Positions 16,575 through 25,481 of a stretch of DNA of 32,285 bases are shown one piece after another; positions within the stretch are counted from its first letter, which is position 1; each line of letters opens with the position of its first letter. The position numbers and the translations under genes were made by a program. Under the pieces are notes generated by a model. The model was not told the origin of the DNA, searched no databases, and was given only the letters and a program-made list of their open reading frames with translations. The stretch lies in the NCBI GenBank assembly GCA_028823235.1, contig JAPKBW010000022.1, forward strand, positions 1 to 32,285. Direction: 5' to 3'. This DNA is from Longimicrobiales bacterium. Lineage in GTDB: Bacteria > Gemmatimonadota > Gemmatimonadetes > Longimicrobiales > Gaopeijiaceae.

Positions 16575-16724
16575 TTAGGTGTTGGTCTCGATCGGCTTGC
16601 CCGGCTTATCGGGACCAGCCAACTCAGCTTCTTCCTCGGCCGAGGCCGTCGGCAATCTCGGCGACCGGTGCCGACGATCCACGACGTACTTCGAGCCGGG
16701 AAACGATTTCGCGTACGTCTTCAT
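16575..16724 (-). CDS. Possible 49-residue hydrophilic ORF
   Basis: In the 318-base gap between rnr and the zinc-ribbon gene, an ATG at 16724 opens 49 codons ending in TAA at 16577-16575, 11 bases before the zinc-ribbon gene start. The product begins MKTYAKSFPGSKYVVDRRHR and continues with an acidic Ala/Glu stretch and a Lys/Pro tail. I see no recognised domain and no good Shine-Dalgarno (GCGAAA precedes the ATG). The codons look plausible but the length gives little statistical support. The rest of the gap (16725-16881) holds nothing I can name. Confidence 0.3.
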   Translation of the reverse strand: MKTYAKSFPGSKYVVDRRHRSPRLPTASAEEEAELAGPDKPGKPIETNT

Positions 16725-16881
16725 TTTCGCGGCCAGTTCACTGATCTGCGCAACATGCTCTCATTTCTGAGATTGGTTCGTAACCACACCAATCGACAAC
16801 GCGATCAGGGTGATACGGTGGATGTTGCCACGCCGATCCTTTCCAAGGAAGTATTCCGTCTGGCGAATGCGATGACTGAAT

Positions 16882-19098
16882 TCATGTCGACGGACCTTCC
16901 TTCGCGGGCCCTGAAAGCTTGCGAAGAATCCTGAAGTCGACGTGTCGTGCCTCTTTGTCCACTCGAACCACCTGCACTTGAACGCGATCCCCCAGGCGGT
17001 AGCTGCGGCCCTCTCGCTCACCGTGAAGTGCCTGATCCCGTTCGCGGTAATGGTAAAAATCGTCACTGAGTCCACTTACATGGACTAAGCCGTCGACAAA
17101 GAAGTCTTCGAGCGTGACGAAGAAGCCGAAGGCCGCGACCCCTGAGACACGGCCTGAAAAATCGTCCCCAACGTGCCGCTCCATGAACTCGACCTTCTTC
17201 AGCGCGACAGAAGAGCGTTCTGCTTCGGCCGCGGCCTGCTCCCGCGCACTGCACTCCTCAGCTGACCGCACAAGTGCTTCACGGTCGAGGTACGGCGCCT
17301 CCGAACGATGGATGAGTACCGCGGCCAGGACGCGGTGCACCACCAGGTCCGGATACCTCCGAATCGGCGACGTGAAATGCAAATAGGCACTGGAAGCGAG
17401 GCCGAAGTGGCCGAGGTTTTCCGTGTGGTACCGGGCGCGGGACAAAGATCGCAGAACCAGGTTGTTCACCACTGTCTCCTCCTGGCGACCCCGAACGGCA
17501 TCCAGAACCCTCTGCAGGTCTGCGGGCTTCAGCGATTTCTTGGCCGTCAGCTTCACGCCGAAACGCGAAAGCGTATCAACCAACGCATCGACCTTCTCCG
17601 GCGAAGGTCTCTCGTGCACGCGATACATGGTCGCGAGGTCCAATGCTTCCATGTCATTCGCTACGACCTCATTGGCCAGGACCATGTAGTCCTCTACTAG
17701 CCGGTGGCTCTCGAGCCTGTCGCGGCGCCGGATGTCGATCGGCTTTCCCTCTTCATCCAGAACAACCTTCGCTTCGGGCAAATCAAGGTCCAACGCGCCC
17801 CGCGCCCTCCGAGTCGACCGCACCCGGCGCGCACAGTCGTCCAGCAGGCGGAGCGCAGCATCGATCTCGGCATTAACCGACCTCGCACCGGTGAGCACCT
17901 CTTGGGCCTCTTCATAGGACAGCGCGTGCCGGCAGAGGATGACCGTCCGCTCGTACCGTCGACGAAGGACCTGCCCCTCTCGATCGAGCACGATGAAGGC
18001 GGAGACGGCGAATCGGTCCGCGCCGGGATTGAGAGAACACACGTCGTTGGACAAGACCCTCGGCAGCATCGGCACTGTGCGATCAACCAGATACACACTC
18101 GTGCCGCGTGCTTCGGCCTCGAGATCCACCAGACCTCCACGTGGGACATAGTGCGAAACGTCGGCGATGTGGATGCCAACCTCGACCTCACCCTTCTCGA
18201 GTTCGACAATGGAGAGCGCGTCATCGTGGTCCTTGGCATCGGCGGGATCGATCGTAAACGCGAGGAGATCTGTGCGGTCTACGCGGTCCAGGCCTGGATT
18301 CGCGATGCCCTCAGCCGCCGACGCCTCCGCTGCCGCTGTGACTTCTTCGGGGAAGTCCAGAGCGAGCCCAAAACCGTGAGCCACCGCGAGTACATCGACC
18401 CCCGGGTCGGTCAGCTTGCCCAGCACCTCTTCGACAGCACCAGTCGGGCCGACACGCCCTTCGCCATACGAGGTGAGCCGGACGACAACGACATCGCCGT
18501 CTTCCGCATCTCCTTCTTCGCCGCGTGCGATGAGGACGTCCTTCTTCATTCGGGCGTCGAGCGGGACCACATAGGTGACCTTCGGCGTGATATGAATCAC
18601 TCCGACGGCCGTGTCCCGGGCTCGCTCGAGCACTCGGAGCACACTTCCGTCCGGACTCCGTCCTCTGCGACGGCCCTCGATACGGACCGATACGCGATCT
18701 CCATTCATAGCTGTCTTCAGGCGATGAGCGGGGACATAGACGTCCTCTCCCGCCCCGTCGAGCCGAACGAATCCGTGACCGTCCTTCGTAATCGAAACGA
18801 AACCGGTCACGAGGTCGATCGAAGCAGCCACTGCGTAGCGATGGCCCTTCATGCGCACGATTGTCCCTTTTGCCTCCAGCCCGGTCAACAGCCTACGGAA
18901 CGCGCGATACCCCGTCGCCTCGATCTCCAGCTCCCGAGCAAGTTCCTTAGTCTTCAAGGGCCCCCGGTCCGAGGCAGCCAGCGCGTCGACCACCCTTCGT
19001 TCGGGAGAGGCGGTCGCCCGGTCACGTTTCGGACGCTTCGGTCTGGCGGCGCCATTTCTGAGCTTTCGTCCACCACCCTTCTTGCCCCGGCGGCTCAT
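16882..19098 (-). CDS. rnr: Ribonuclease R
   Basis: RNase R is a 3'-5' exoribonuclease that degrades structured RNA. The 738-residue protein has a basic N-terminal tail (RKLRNGAARPKRPKRDR), a winged-helix segment (about 35-90), two cold-shock-like OB domains (GFVSITKDGHGFVRLDG near 99-115; VIHITPKVTYVVPLD near 167-181), the RNB catalytic domain with FTIDPADAKDHDDALS at 281-296 (Asp284, Asp290, Asp292, Asp293 as metal ligands), and a C-terminal S1 domain (DDFSGRVSGVAAFGFFVTLE onward). Length is a little below E. coli RNase R (813). It starts four bases after the upstream secreted-protein gene and is probably co-transcribed with it. Confidence 0.96.
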   Translation of the reverse strand: MSRRGKKGGGRKLRNGAARPKRPKRDRATASPERRVVDALAASDRGPLKTKELARELEIEATGYRAFRRLLTGLEAKGTIVRMKGHRYAVAASIDLVTGFVSITKDGHGFVRLDGAGEDVYVPAHRLKTAMNGDRVSVRIEGRRRGRSPDGSVLRVLERARDTAVGVIHITPKVTYVVPLDARMKKDVLIARGEEGDAEDGDVVVVRLTSYGEGRVGPTGAVEEVLGKLTDPGVDVLAVAHGFGLALDFPEEVTAAAEASAAEGIANPGLDRVDRTDLLAFTIDPADAKDHDDALSIVELEKGEVEVGIHIADVSHYVPRGGLVDLEAEARGTSVYLVDRTVPMLPRVLSNDVCSLNPGADRFAVSAFIVLDREGQVLRRRYERTVILCRHALSYEEAQEVLTGARSVNAEIDAALRLLDDCARRVRSTRRARGALDLDLPEAKVVLDEEGKPIDIRRRDRLESHRLVEDYMVLANEVVANDMEALDLATMYRVHERPSPEKVDALVDTLSRFGVKLTAKKSLKPADLQRVLDAVRGRQEETVVNNLVLRSLSRARYHTENLGHFGLASSAYLHFTSPIRRYPDLVVHRVLAAVLIHRSEAPYLDREALVRSAEECSAREQAAAEAERSSVALKKVEFMERHVGDDFSGRVSGVAAFGFFVTLEDFFVDGLVHVSGLSDDFYHYRERDQALHGEREGRSYRLGDRVQVQVVRVDKEARHVDFRILRKLSGPAKEGPST

Positions 19099-19102
19099 CC
19101 AG

Positions 19103-20062
19103 TCACCATCGGGTCGGAACTCGGACTCGCGTGTGCCATCGGGTGCCCTCTGTTGTGAAAATCGGAACCACCTCGCTCTGTGTACCCCTCACGATACCCC
19201 GAGCCGAGACAAAGGCGTCAACCACTGAAACGACGTGGTTCGCGATGATCGCGCCCAGCACATTCGTCGCCTGTCTGTAATTCTCGTCGCTATCCCTGAT
19301 CAGTGAGCCGTACGTATCCTGATCGGCGCCCGTTCCCCGCCATTCCCAAAGATATGCGCTGTCGTAGGCGCGCTCTTCGTAGTATGCCAGTGCACGTACG
19401 TACTGCGGATCGCTCGGAGACGCTCCGGACATCCCACCAAGAAAAAGTGAAGAAGCGAGCGACCAGATCGATCCGTTGAATGTCGCCACATCGACCTCGG
19501 GCTGAAGTCCCACTTGCCCAAGGTCCTGGTCGAAGGCCCCCGACTGCTGCCACTTGGAGAGTGTCTCGTAATAGTCGAAGTCCCCATCCATGCGAGGCTC
19601 CGCCTGGAGTCTCGCTCGATCCCACGCAAAGTCTCGGTACGCATGTGTCGCATCCGCCCCAGCGGAGCGTCGGTTAACGTATGCGAACCACCCGACGGCC
19701 TCGAGTCCGAGGTAGATCCAGCGGCGCTCCTGTCCAATGACATGTTGGCCCGCCCCTGGGAGAACTGCAGACAGAATAGTCGACAAGGCAATACCGCCCG
19801 CACCGCCCGCCGCCTGCGGCCCGATGGCCTGTTCGGATGACCTTTTCCAGAGACTTGGCTCCGACTCGGGGCCGGAGGGTTGCCGCCCCTGAGAGAAAGA
19901 CACGACGGGGGCCTTGAGCGGAGCCCACTCGTCCATGAGCGCGGGAGCAACCAGCCCCTGCACATCGTTACCTCGGCACTGCGCGTCGAGGAAAACGGGA
20001 CTCGCGGCAGCCACAAATACGACAGCGAGCAACAACCCCGCTGGCCGAGGCCTGGCCTCCAT
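19103..20062 (-). CDS. Secreted protein of unknown function with a PGAGQ motif (DUF5683-like)
   Basis: The 319-residue product begins with a signal peptide (LLLAVVFVAAASPVFLDAQ). It has a central segment ALSTILSAVLPGAGQHVIGQ followed by RRWIYLGLEAVGWFAYVNRR. The SxxLPGxGQ pattern with a following membrane-like helix resembles DUF5683-type proteins of FCB bacteria; this match is from memory and uncertain. The rest is hydrophilic, with YYETLSKWQQSGAFDQD and a C-terminal stretch that includes VLGAIIANHVVSVVDAFVSA. Its ATG shares one base with the stop of the PorV-like gene (TGATG), so the two are translationally coupled and probably work together at the envelope. No catalytic motif is evident. 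Confidence 0.7.
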   Translation of the reverse strand: MEARPRPAGLLLAVVFVAAASPVFLDAQCRGNDVQGLVAPALMDEWAPLKAPVVSFSQGRQPSGPESEPSLWKRSSEQAIGPQAAGGAGGIALSTILSAVLPGAGQHVIGQERRWIYLGLEAVGWFAYVNRRSAGADATHAYRDFAWDRARLQAEPRMDGDFDYYETLSKWQQSGAFDQDLGQVGLQPEVDVATFNGSIWSLASSLFLGGMSGASPSDPQYVRALAYYEERAYDSAYLWEWRGTGADQDTYGSLIRDSDENYRQATNVLGAIIANHVVSVVDAFVSARGIVRGTQSEVVPIFTTEGTRWHTRVRVPTRW

Positions 20063-21015
20063 CAGAATCCGATCGAGAAGGTCACATACACGGGCTCGGT
20101 CTCACCCGTGAGGGACGACACCGCGAGCGACTTGGCAATCGACAGGTCGAATCTCTCGTAGAGGAGGCCCAGACCAACCCTTCCGCCGTCCTCCTGATTG
20201 AGGTCCGAAAAGACCCAGCCGGCCCTGAGCGAAAGCGCCTCGGACCCTCCCGCAGTCAGTTCGCTTCCCACGTAGAGTGATGGCGAGCCAAAATTGCGGA
20301 GGCGATCTTCGACTTCGACCGCCACCCATCCCCGTAGTTCGTCCGTCTCCGCGAAGCCGGCCATAACATTGTATGCGGCCGCGACCCGAAGTCTGGCTGG
20401 CAGGGGATCCGCCTGTTCGGCGTTGAGTACCTGCAGGCTTGGTCCGAGGTGAGCCACCATCGCTCCAAGCCTCAGCGCGTCGGTCGGGGTCCCCTGGATT
20501 CCAACGTCGATAGCGTAGGTCGTAGCCATCGTGCCTTCGTCCGCGCAAATGCCTCGGCATGCCAGCTGAAACCGAATGAGCTTCAGGTTTACTCCCGCCG
20601 AAAGGCGGCTCCCGATGCGAGTGGCGCCGGAGACGATCCCTAGGTGATTACGAATGGTGATCGTCCCGGTGTAGTTGCCGAACTCGTCGGTCTGATCGAT
20701 CTGGCCAGCATCGAGCAGAAAGTAAGAAGCCCCGAGTGCACCTACTCCCCGGCGAGCCCACAAGGCGGTCACGGCTGTCGCTGTTCCGGCCACGTGATCA
20801 CCTCGAAAAATGACCGCTTGGCTTCGCTCGACTCCCGCGAGACCCGCCGGATTCCAGAAGGAGCCCTCTGCTCCCTCCACCCATGTCATCGCGCGACCCA
20901 GCGACACCGCCTGCGCGCCTACAGGTAAAAGTAGGAAGAGTGCACCCTCGGCTCGATCTGCCTGCGCGGACACCGGTTCCGCGAGAAGCGCGGAGCCGGC
21001 AAGGCATGCAACCAA
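20062..21015 (-). CDS. PorV/PorQ-like outer-membrane beta-barrel protein
   Basis: The product (317 residues from the TTG at 21015) has a signal peptide ending in PVSAQA, then LFLLLPVGAQAVSLGRAMTW and GSFWNPAGLAGV. That opening is typical of the PorV/PorQ (UPF0164-like) barrel family, in which members linked to type IX secretion occur. The remainder alternates short hydrophobic strands and the chain ends in VTFSIGF, a C-terminal Phe as expected for BamA-inserted barrels. The TTG start leaves the signal peptide without its positive n-region. An in-frame CTG at 21042, six bases after GAGG and overlapping era by 14 bases, would add LRFPDLRTL and repair it. No other type IX secretion genes are present, so a link to that system is not supported here. 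Confidence 0.8.
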   Translation of the reverse strand: MVACLAGSALLAEPVSAQADRAEGALFLLLPVGAQAVSLGRAMTWVEGAEGSFWNPAGLAGVERSQAVIFRGDHVAGTATAVTALWARRGVGALGASYFLLDAGQIDQTDEFGNYTGTITIRNHLGIVSGATRIGSRLSAGVNLKLIRFQLACRGICADEGTMATTYAIDVGIQGTPTDALRLGAMVAHLGPSLQVLNAEQADPLPARLRVAAAYNVMAGFAETDELRGWVAVEVEDRLRNFGSPSLYVGSELTAGGSEALSLRAGWVFSDLNQEDGGRVGLGLLYERFDLSIAKSLAVSSLTGETEPVYVTFSIGF

Positions 21016-21028
21016 GAGCGTGCGAAGG

Positions 21029-21949
21029 TCAGGAAACCTCAGAGTCGTCCTCGGCGGGAAGGCGGAAGCCCAGTTGGCTCAGATAGGCGCGATTCTTACG
21101 CCACGCCTTAAGGGGTTTTACCCAGAGATCGAGATACACACGCTGGCCGAGAAAGGTCTCAATCTTCGCTCGCGATGCCTCACCAAGAGCACGGATCGCG
21201 GCGCCCTGTTTACCGATCATCATGCCCTTCTGTGATTTCCGTTCCACGAAAACGTTCATCTGGATGTAGACCGGATCCTCGGCCTCGCGGAATTCCTCGA
21301 CCTGACAGAACACCGAATACGGAATCTCCTGACGGAACTGCTCAAATATCGTCTCCCGGACCAGTTCGGAGACGAAGAAGCGTACCGGGTCAGACGCGAT
21401 CTCGTCTTCGGGATACAGGAAGGCATGCTCGGGCAGACCTGCTCGTAGCTTATGGAGCAGCTCACCTGTCCCCTCTCCCGTCTCAGCCGAGATTCGGAAG
21501 GCTGGCGCATTCACATGCTGCGTGATCCAGGCTTCCCACTCAGCGATCACGGCCTCGGGGGCCACATCAACCTTGTTGAGCGCCACAACTAGGGGCGCTC
21601 TGGCCTCCTCAAGCGCGGTCAGAATCCGCCGCTCGTCTCGCTTCGTCGGTGCAGCCGTCGTATCGACCACCAAGAGCACCAGATCGGCTTCGGCCAAGGC
21701 CTGAAGCGCAGCCCCAAGCATCGACCTTTGAAGCAGATCCTTGGCCTCAAGGAGGCCTGGCGTGTCCAGAAATACGATCTGGTCCGAGCCCTCTGTCAGC
21801 ACACCGGTGACCCTTTGCCACGTCGTTTGCGCTTTCGGCGTCACGATCGAAAGGTGTTCGCCGAGCATCTGGTTTAGAAGGGTCGACTTTCCCGCATTCG
21901 GACGCCCCACGAGGGCTACGTATCCGGTGCGTTGAGGAGTGTCAATCAA
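21029..21949 (-). CDS. era: GTPase Era
   Basis: Era is a GTPase that binds 16S rRNA and helps 30S maturation. From a TTG at 21949 the product is 306 residues (E. coli has 301), with G1 GRPNAGKST at about 15-23, G3 DTPG, G4 NKVD, G5 SAETGEG, and a C-terminal KH domain with GKQGAAIRALGEASRAKIE. An upstream TTG at 21994 would add 15 residues but would overlap the start of the divergent gene; I prefer 21949 because it matches the usual Era N-terminus. It is the first gene of the long minus-strand run, and only about 28 bases separate it from the plus-strand neighbour. Confidence 0.94.
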   Translation of the reverse strand: MIDTPQRTGYVALVGRPNAGKSTLLNQMLGEHLSIVTPKAQTTWQRVTGVLTEGSDQIVFLDTPGLLEAKDLLQRSMLGAALQALAEADLVLLVVDTTAAPTKRDERRILTALEEARAPLVVALNKVDVAPEAVIAEWEAWITQHVNAPAFRISAETGEGTGELLHKLRAGLPEHAFLYPEDEIASDPVRFFVSELVRETIFEQFRQEIPYSVFCQVEEFREAEDPVYIQMNVFVERKSQKGMMIGKQGAAIRALGEASRAKIETFLGQRVYLDLWVKPLKAWRKNRAYLSQLGFRLPAEDDSEVS

Positions 21950-21977
21950 ATCCTGTCCATGAAAAGGAGAAAGTATA

Positions 21978-22808
21978 GTGCTCGACGGCAGCAAGAGTCA
22001 GAGGCCGTATATTGCCTCGATGCAGCTTCCTTTCGCTATCCGTGATTTCGGTCAGGCCCTGTTCCGCGGAATCCCGCTGCGGGTAAGGTCTGGTATCAAT
22101 CATAACATGAAGTGGAGCATTGTAACCTCCGGTAGGGGATACGGTTCCGGCTCTTTTGGGCGCAATAGGATCGAGGCGCTACAGGCCGTTACGCAGCCCG
22201 GAGACACCTTTTGGGACATCGGTGCACACAAAGGATTCATGACGCTCGCAGCGGCGAAGATGGTCGGATCCAGCGGAAGGGTCGTGTCAGTCGAGCCCTC
22301 CGAGAGGAATCGCCGGTTTCTGGAGCGACATCTCTCGTGGAACCATGTTACCAACGTCACGGTGATCCCATCCGCGATGGGCGGAGAGGAAGGTGAAGCG
22401 TTCTTCGGCGGGCGAGGCGACTCTCTCGCCTATGAGATCGGAACTGGGGATGAGACGGTCCCGATCCGGACCTTCGGCGCAGTCATGCGAGATTTTCAGG
22501 TGCCTGCCCCGTCAATTCTTAAAATTGACGCAGAAGCGCAAGAAGGGGCCATTCTTCAGGGATCAGGTGCCGCTATTCCGCCCGACGCAGCCCTGCTCAT
22601 TTCCGTACACGGGCGGACGCTTCATGAGATCGTGACCCATTGGCTGAGGCAACGTGGGTACCGTATCCTCGAGTCGTGCGAAATGGCTCGATGCTCCGCC
22701 GACCCGGAGCATCCCTGGACCAGCGACTACGACCTGCTCGCCCTAGGCCCGGAGCGCGAGGCAGATCTTCAGCGACTCGCCACCCTTCCCCTTTTTTTCC
22801 GCCCATAG
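21978..22808 (+). CDS. FkbM-family SAM-dependent methyltransferase
   Basis: The 276-residue product has the Rossmann SAM-binding motif FWDIGAHKGFMTLAAAK at about 78-94, motif II VVSVEPSERNRRFLERHL, and the FkbM-type LKIDAEAQEGAIL segment, where the Asp-x-Glu and following Gly are characteristic. FkbM-type enzymes O-methylate sugars, polyketides or lipids; the substrate cannot be told here. A GTG at 21978 has GGAG eight bases upstream; an in-frame ATG at 22020 gives a 262-residue form. It stands alone on the plus strand, divergent from era, with about 120 bases before the aminotransferase gene. That gap holds no obvious feature apart from the next gene's GGAGG. Confidence 0.85.
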   Translation: MLDGSKSQRPYIASMQLPFAIRDFGQALFRGIPLRVRSGINHNMKWSIVTSGRGYGSGSFGRNRIEALQAVTQPGDTFWDIGAHKGFMTLAAAKMVGSSGRVVSVEPSERNRRFLERHLSWNHVTNVTVIPSAMGGEEGEAFFGGRGDSLAYEIGTGDETVPIRTFGAVMRDFQVPAPSILKIDAEAQEGAILQGSGAAIPPDAALLISVHGRTLHEIVTHWLRQRGYRILESCEMARCSADPEHPWTSDYDLLALGPEREADLQRLATLPLFFRP

Positions 22809-22928
22809 CTGTCGCTTCTCCCCCCTCGTGATCGAATCCGAGACGCGATTGCGCTTCCCCGACTCCCGTCCCCTATTGGCTTCCGCGAGGCCGCCCAACG
22901 CGGACTCTGCCTAACCCCATGGAGGTTC

Positions 22929-24059
22929 GTGTTGCCTGGACTGCTTTCACACGTCGACCCGGACGGACTGCTGGAGTACTCGGTCGTCTATACCGACCGC
23001 GCGCTCAATCACATGTCGCAGTCCTTTCAATCAGTCATGAAGGACATTTCGGCTACCCTCAAGAAGGTGTACAACGCTGAAGCTGTCGTCGTCGTTCCGG
23101 GAAGCGGCACGTTCGGCATGGAAGCTGTGGCGCGACAGTTCGCTACAGGTCAGTCGTGCATGATTATTCGCAACGGCTGGTTCAGCTACCGCTGGACTCA
23201 AATTCTGGAGATGGGCGAGATCGCGGACTCCGAGATTGTGCTCAAGGCCCAGCGTGTCGGAGATGGCGCGCAAGCGCCCTTCGCCCCTGCCCCAATCGAA
23301 GCGGTTGTTGAGGCCATCGGTCGAGAGCGCCCAGGCGTGGTCTTCGCACCCCACGTGGAGACCTCAGCAGGCATAATCCTTCCCGACGCCTACCTCCGAG
23401 CGGTAGCTGATGCGGTCCATGCCGTGGGCGGACTCTTCGTCCTCGACTGCATTGCTTCGGGCACGATCTGGGTCGACATGGAGAAATGCGGTGCCGACGT
23501 TGTGATCAGCGCCCCGCAAAAAGGGTGGAGCGGCTCTCCCTGCTGCGGCCTCGTCATGCTCAGCCCACACGGGCTGCAGCGTCTCGGCGAGACGAACAGT
23601 ACCAGCTTCGCGTGTGACCTTGGCAAGTGGCATCAGGTCATGCTGGCTTATGAGAATGGTGGGCACGCTTATCACGCCACGATGCCAACGGACGGCCTCC
23701 GTGCTTTCGCAGAAACGATGCGGGAGACTGAATCCGTGGGACTCGACGTGATCAAGGCACGTCAGCAAGAGCTCGGGAATCGAATACGCACCCTGCTCGA
23801 GGGACGGGGCTTTCGAAGTGTCGCAGCCGATGGGTTCAAGGCACCCGGCGTGGTCGTGAGCTACACCAGAGATCCGGGCATCAAGTCAGGCGCTAAATTC
23901 GCTGCGGCAGGCGTCCAGATCGCCGGCGGCGTGCCTCTTCAGTGCGACGAGGGGGACGATTTTTCTACCTTCCGCGTTGGACTCTTCGGGCTCGACAAGC
24001 TCAATGACGTGGAATCCACCATCGAGACGTTCACCAAGGCCCTCGATCGCGTGCACTGA
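22929..24059 (+). CDS. Class V PLP-dependent aminotransferase (alanine-glyoxylate / serine-pyruvate type)
   Basis: The 376-residue product is a fold-type I PLP enzyme of class V. Visible marks are the phosphate-binding PGSGTFGMEAVARQF near 57-71, the Trp/Tyr-rich NGWFSYRW, the cofactor Asp in GGLFVLDCIASG (about 167-178), and the Schiff-base Lys198 in SAPQKGWSGSPCCG. Relatives transfer amino groups between alanine or serine and glyoxylate or pyruvate; exact specificity is not fixed by sequence alone. The start may be the GTG at 22929 or the TTG at 22932; GGAGG at 22921 sits best for the latter. It ends in a region of inverted repeats before the convergent sugar dehydrogenase. Confidence 0.88.
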   Translation: MLPGLLSHVDPDGLLEYSVVYTDRALNHMSQSFQSVMKDISATLKKVYNAEAVVVVPGSGTFGMEAVARQFATGQSCMIIRNGWFSYRWTQILEMGEIADSEIVLKAQRVGDGAQAPFAPAPIEAVVEAIGRERPGVVFAPHVETSAGIILPDAYLRAVADAVHAVGGLFVLDCIASGTIWVDMEKCGADVVISAPQKGWSGSPCCGLVMLSPHGLQRLGETNSTSFACDLGKWHQVMLAYENGGHAYHATMPTDGLRAFAETMRETESVGLDVIKARQQELGNRIRTLLEGRGFRSVAADGFKAPGVVVSYTRDPGIKSGAKFAAAGVQIAGGVPLQCDEGDDFSTFRVGLFGLDKLNDVESTIETFTKALDRVH

Positions 24060-24133
24060 GACTCGATCGGGGTGGGTTACGGCAACGGGACACCAAAGAT
24101 GTCGTGAGCTGTCCCGCCCTCCCCCACAAGAAC

Positions 24134-24168
24134 CCCACGTGGGCATCGCCCGAATTCAGAGAATTCGG
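24134..24168. repeat. Palindrome and short hairpin after the aminotransferase gene
   Basis: CCCACGTGGG is a perfect 10-base palindrome (24134-24143). Seven bases later CCGAATTC and GAATTCGG form an eight-base stem with an AGA loop (24150-24168). They lie in the 237-base convergent gap and may help termination or mRNA end stability. No T run follows. Confidence 0.45.
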
Positions 24169-24251
24169 CGACAATGCGACCTCTACGACTCGGCTGAAAA
24201 GTAGGCGCGACACCCGTCGAAAGAGGTTCGGTAGGGAGATCCAATCTGGCG

Positions 24252-24283
24252 ATGGAGGCTCAGGTGAGAGCCTGAGCCTCCAT
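24252..24283. terminator. Bidirectional terminator-like hairpin between convergent genes
   Basis: ATGGAGGCTCAGG (24252-24264) and its exact complement CCTGAGCCTCCAT (24271-24283) form a 13-base perfect stem with a six-base loop. It sits 13 bases from the stop of the minus-strand dehydrogenase and about 190 bases after the plus-strand aminotransferase. There is no poly-U tail, so Rho-independent termination is plausible but not proven. Confidence 0.6.
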
Positions 24284-24296
24284 TCGGCCGATTCCC

Positions 24297-25460
24297 TCAG
24301 TTGGCAGGCTCCAGACGTACGAGAGCGCTCGGCTCTCCGCTGCGGTCTTCAAGCGCGACATAGATGAAGCCGTCTGGCCCCTGGCGGATGTCTCTCACCC
24401 GCCCCAGGCCCTGGAGCAAGGTCTCTTCGCTGACCACGACATCGCCGTCGAGCGTCAGGCGCGCCATCTGCTCACCGGCCAACCCGCCGACGAACACGTT
24501 CCCGTGCCACGCCGGGAACCGTTCTCCGGTGTAGTGCATGAGCCCGGACGTCGCGATCGACGGGACCCAGAAGTGTGCTGGAGGCTCCACGTCCTCGCGC
24601 ATCGTGCCCTCGTGGATCGTAGTACCACTGCCGTAGTTGACGCCAAACCCGACCACCGGCCAGCCATAGTTGAGACCGGGCAGGATACGGTTGAATTCGT
24701 CTCCCCCCTGCGGCCCATGCTCCGTGGCCCAGATGTCGCCAGTCTCCGGGATGAAGATCAGCCCCTGAGGGTTACGGTGGCCGTAGCTGTAGATAGACGG
24801 CTCGACACCCGCTGTGCCGATGAAGGGATTGTCGGGCGGAATCGTGCCGTCCTCCATCAGGCGGTTGATCGTACCATGGTGGTTCGACCGATCCTGGGCC
24901 GGATGCGTAGGCAGGTCGGCATTGGTCGACGCCTGGCGATCACCAACGCTGAAGAAGATGTGTCCCTGTCCGTCGAAGATGATGCGCGAACCGTAGTGAC
25001 CACGTCCCGCCGAGTTCGCGACAAACAGCTCTTCCACGTCATGCAGTGCGTCGTTCTCGAAACGGGCCCGAATGATCGCGGTTGTGGACGATCCACCTTC
25101 TTCACCAGGCTTAGAATAGCTGATGTAGAGCATCGAATTCCGTCTGAAGTCCGGATGCACCACCACGTCGAGAAGACCACCTTGCCCCCGTACATAGATC
25201 TCCGGCAACCCCTCGACCGAAGCGGCCATGAGTTCACCGTCTCGAACGATCCGCAGACGGCCCGGGCGCTCGGTCACGAGCATGTCGCCGTTGGGCAGGA
25301 AGGTCATGGACCATGGGTTTACCAACCCCTCAGCGACGGTCACGATGCGGAAGTCGTGGTAGGTCGAACGCCGAAATTCACCGGCGTCCTGGGCGACCGC
25401 CGAGTTGGCGGTCGATACGAGCAATCCAACCGTGAGCGCGGCCGTGGCAAAGCGTGACAT
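24297..25460 (-). CDS. Secreted PQQ-dependent aldose sugar dehydrogenase (YliI/Asd-like)
   Basis: This is a periplasmic beta-propeller dehydrogenase of the soluble glucose dehydrogenase family, which oxidises aldoses with PQQ as cofactor. From the ATG at 25460 (GGAG seven bases upstream) the product is 387 residues with a signal peptide ending in SAVAQ. Family marks are NPWSMTFLPNGDMLVTERPG, the QGGLLDVVVHPDF segment with the catalytic His region, FSVGDRQA...AQDRSNHHG, PPDNPF, and YGHRNPQGLIF followed by TGDIWATEHGPQGGDE and LNYGWPVV. An upstream in-frame extension lacks a signal peptide and is not supported. No PQQ synthesis genes are in the window. Confidence 0.92.
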   Translation of the reverse strand: MSRFATAALTVGLLVSTANSAVAQDAGEFRRSTYHDFRIVTVAEGLVNPWSMTFLPNGDMLVTERPGRLRIVRDGELMAASVEGLPEIYVRGQGGLLDVVVHPDFRRNSMLYISYSKPGEEGGSSTTAIIRARFENDALHDVEELFVANSAGRGHYGSRIIFDGQGHIFFSVGDRQASTNADLPTHPAQDRSNHHGTINRLMEDGTIPPDNPFIGTAGVEPSIYSYGHRNPQGLIFIPETGDIWATEHGPQGGDEFNRILPGLNYGWPVVGFGVNYGSGTTIHEGTMREDVEPPAHFWVPSIATSGLMHYTGERFPAWHGNVFVGGLAGEQMARLTLDGDVVVSEETLLQGLGRVRDIRQGPDGFIYVALEDRSGEPSALVRLEPAN

Positions 25461-25481
25461 CCCTGCTCTCCTAGACTTCAG

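Noticed and set aside
17704-19158. 484-codon plus-strand open frame opposite rnr
   Set aside because: It is the antisense shadow of a well-conserved RNase R gene; its product has no domain pattern, and such shadows are common in GC-rich genes.
20062-21042. Type IX secretion locus suggested by the PorV-like protein
   Set aside because: No other secretion component or C-terminal sorting-domain protein is present, and the family includes members outside that system.
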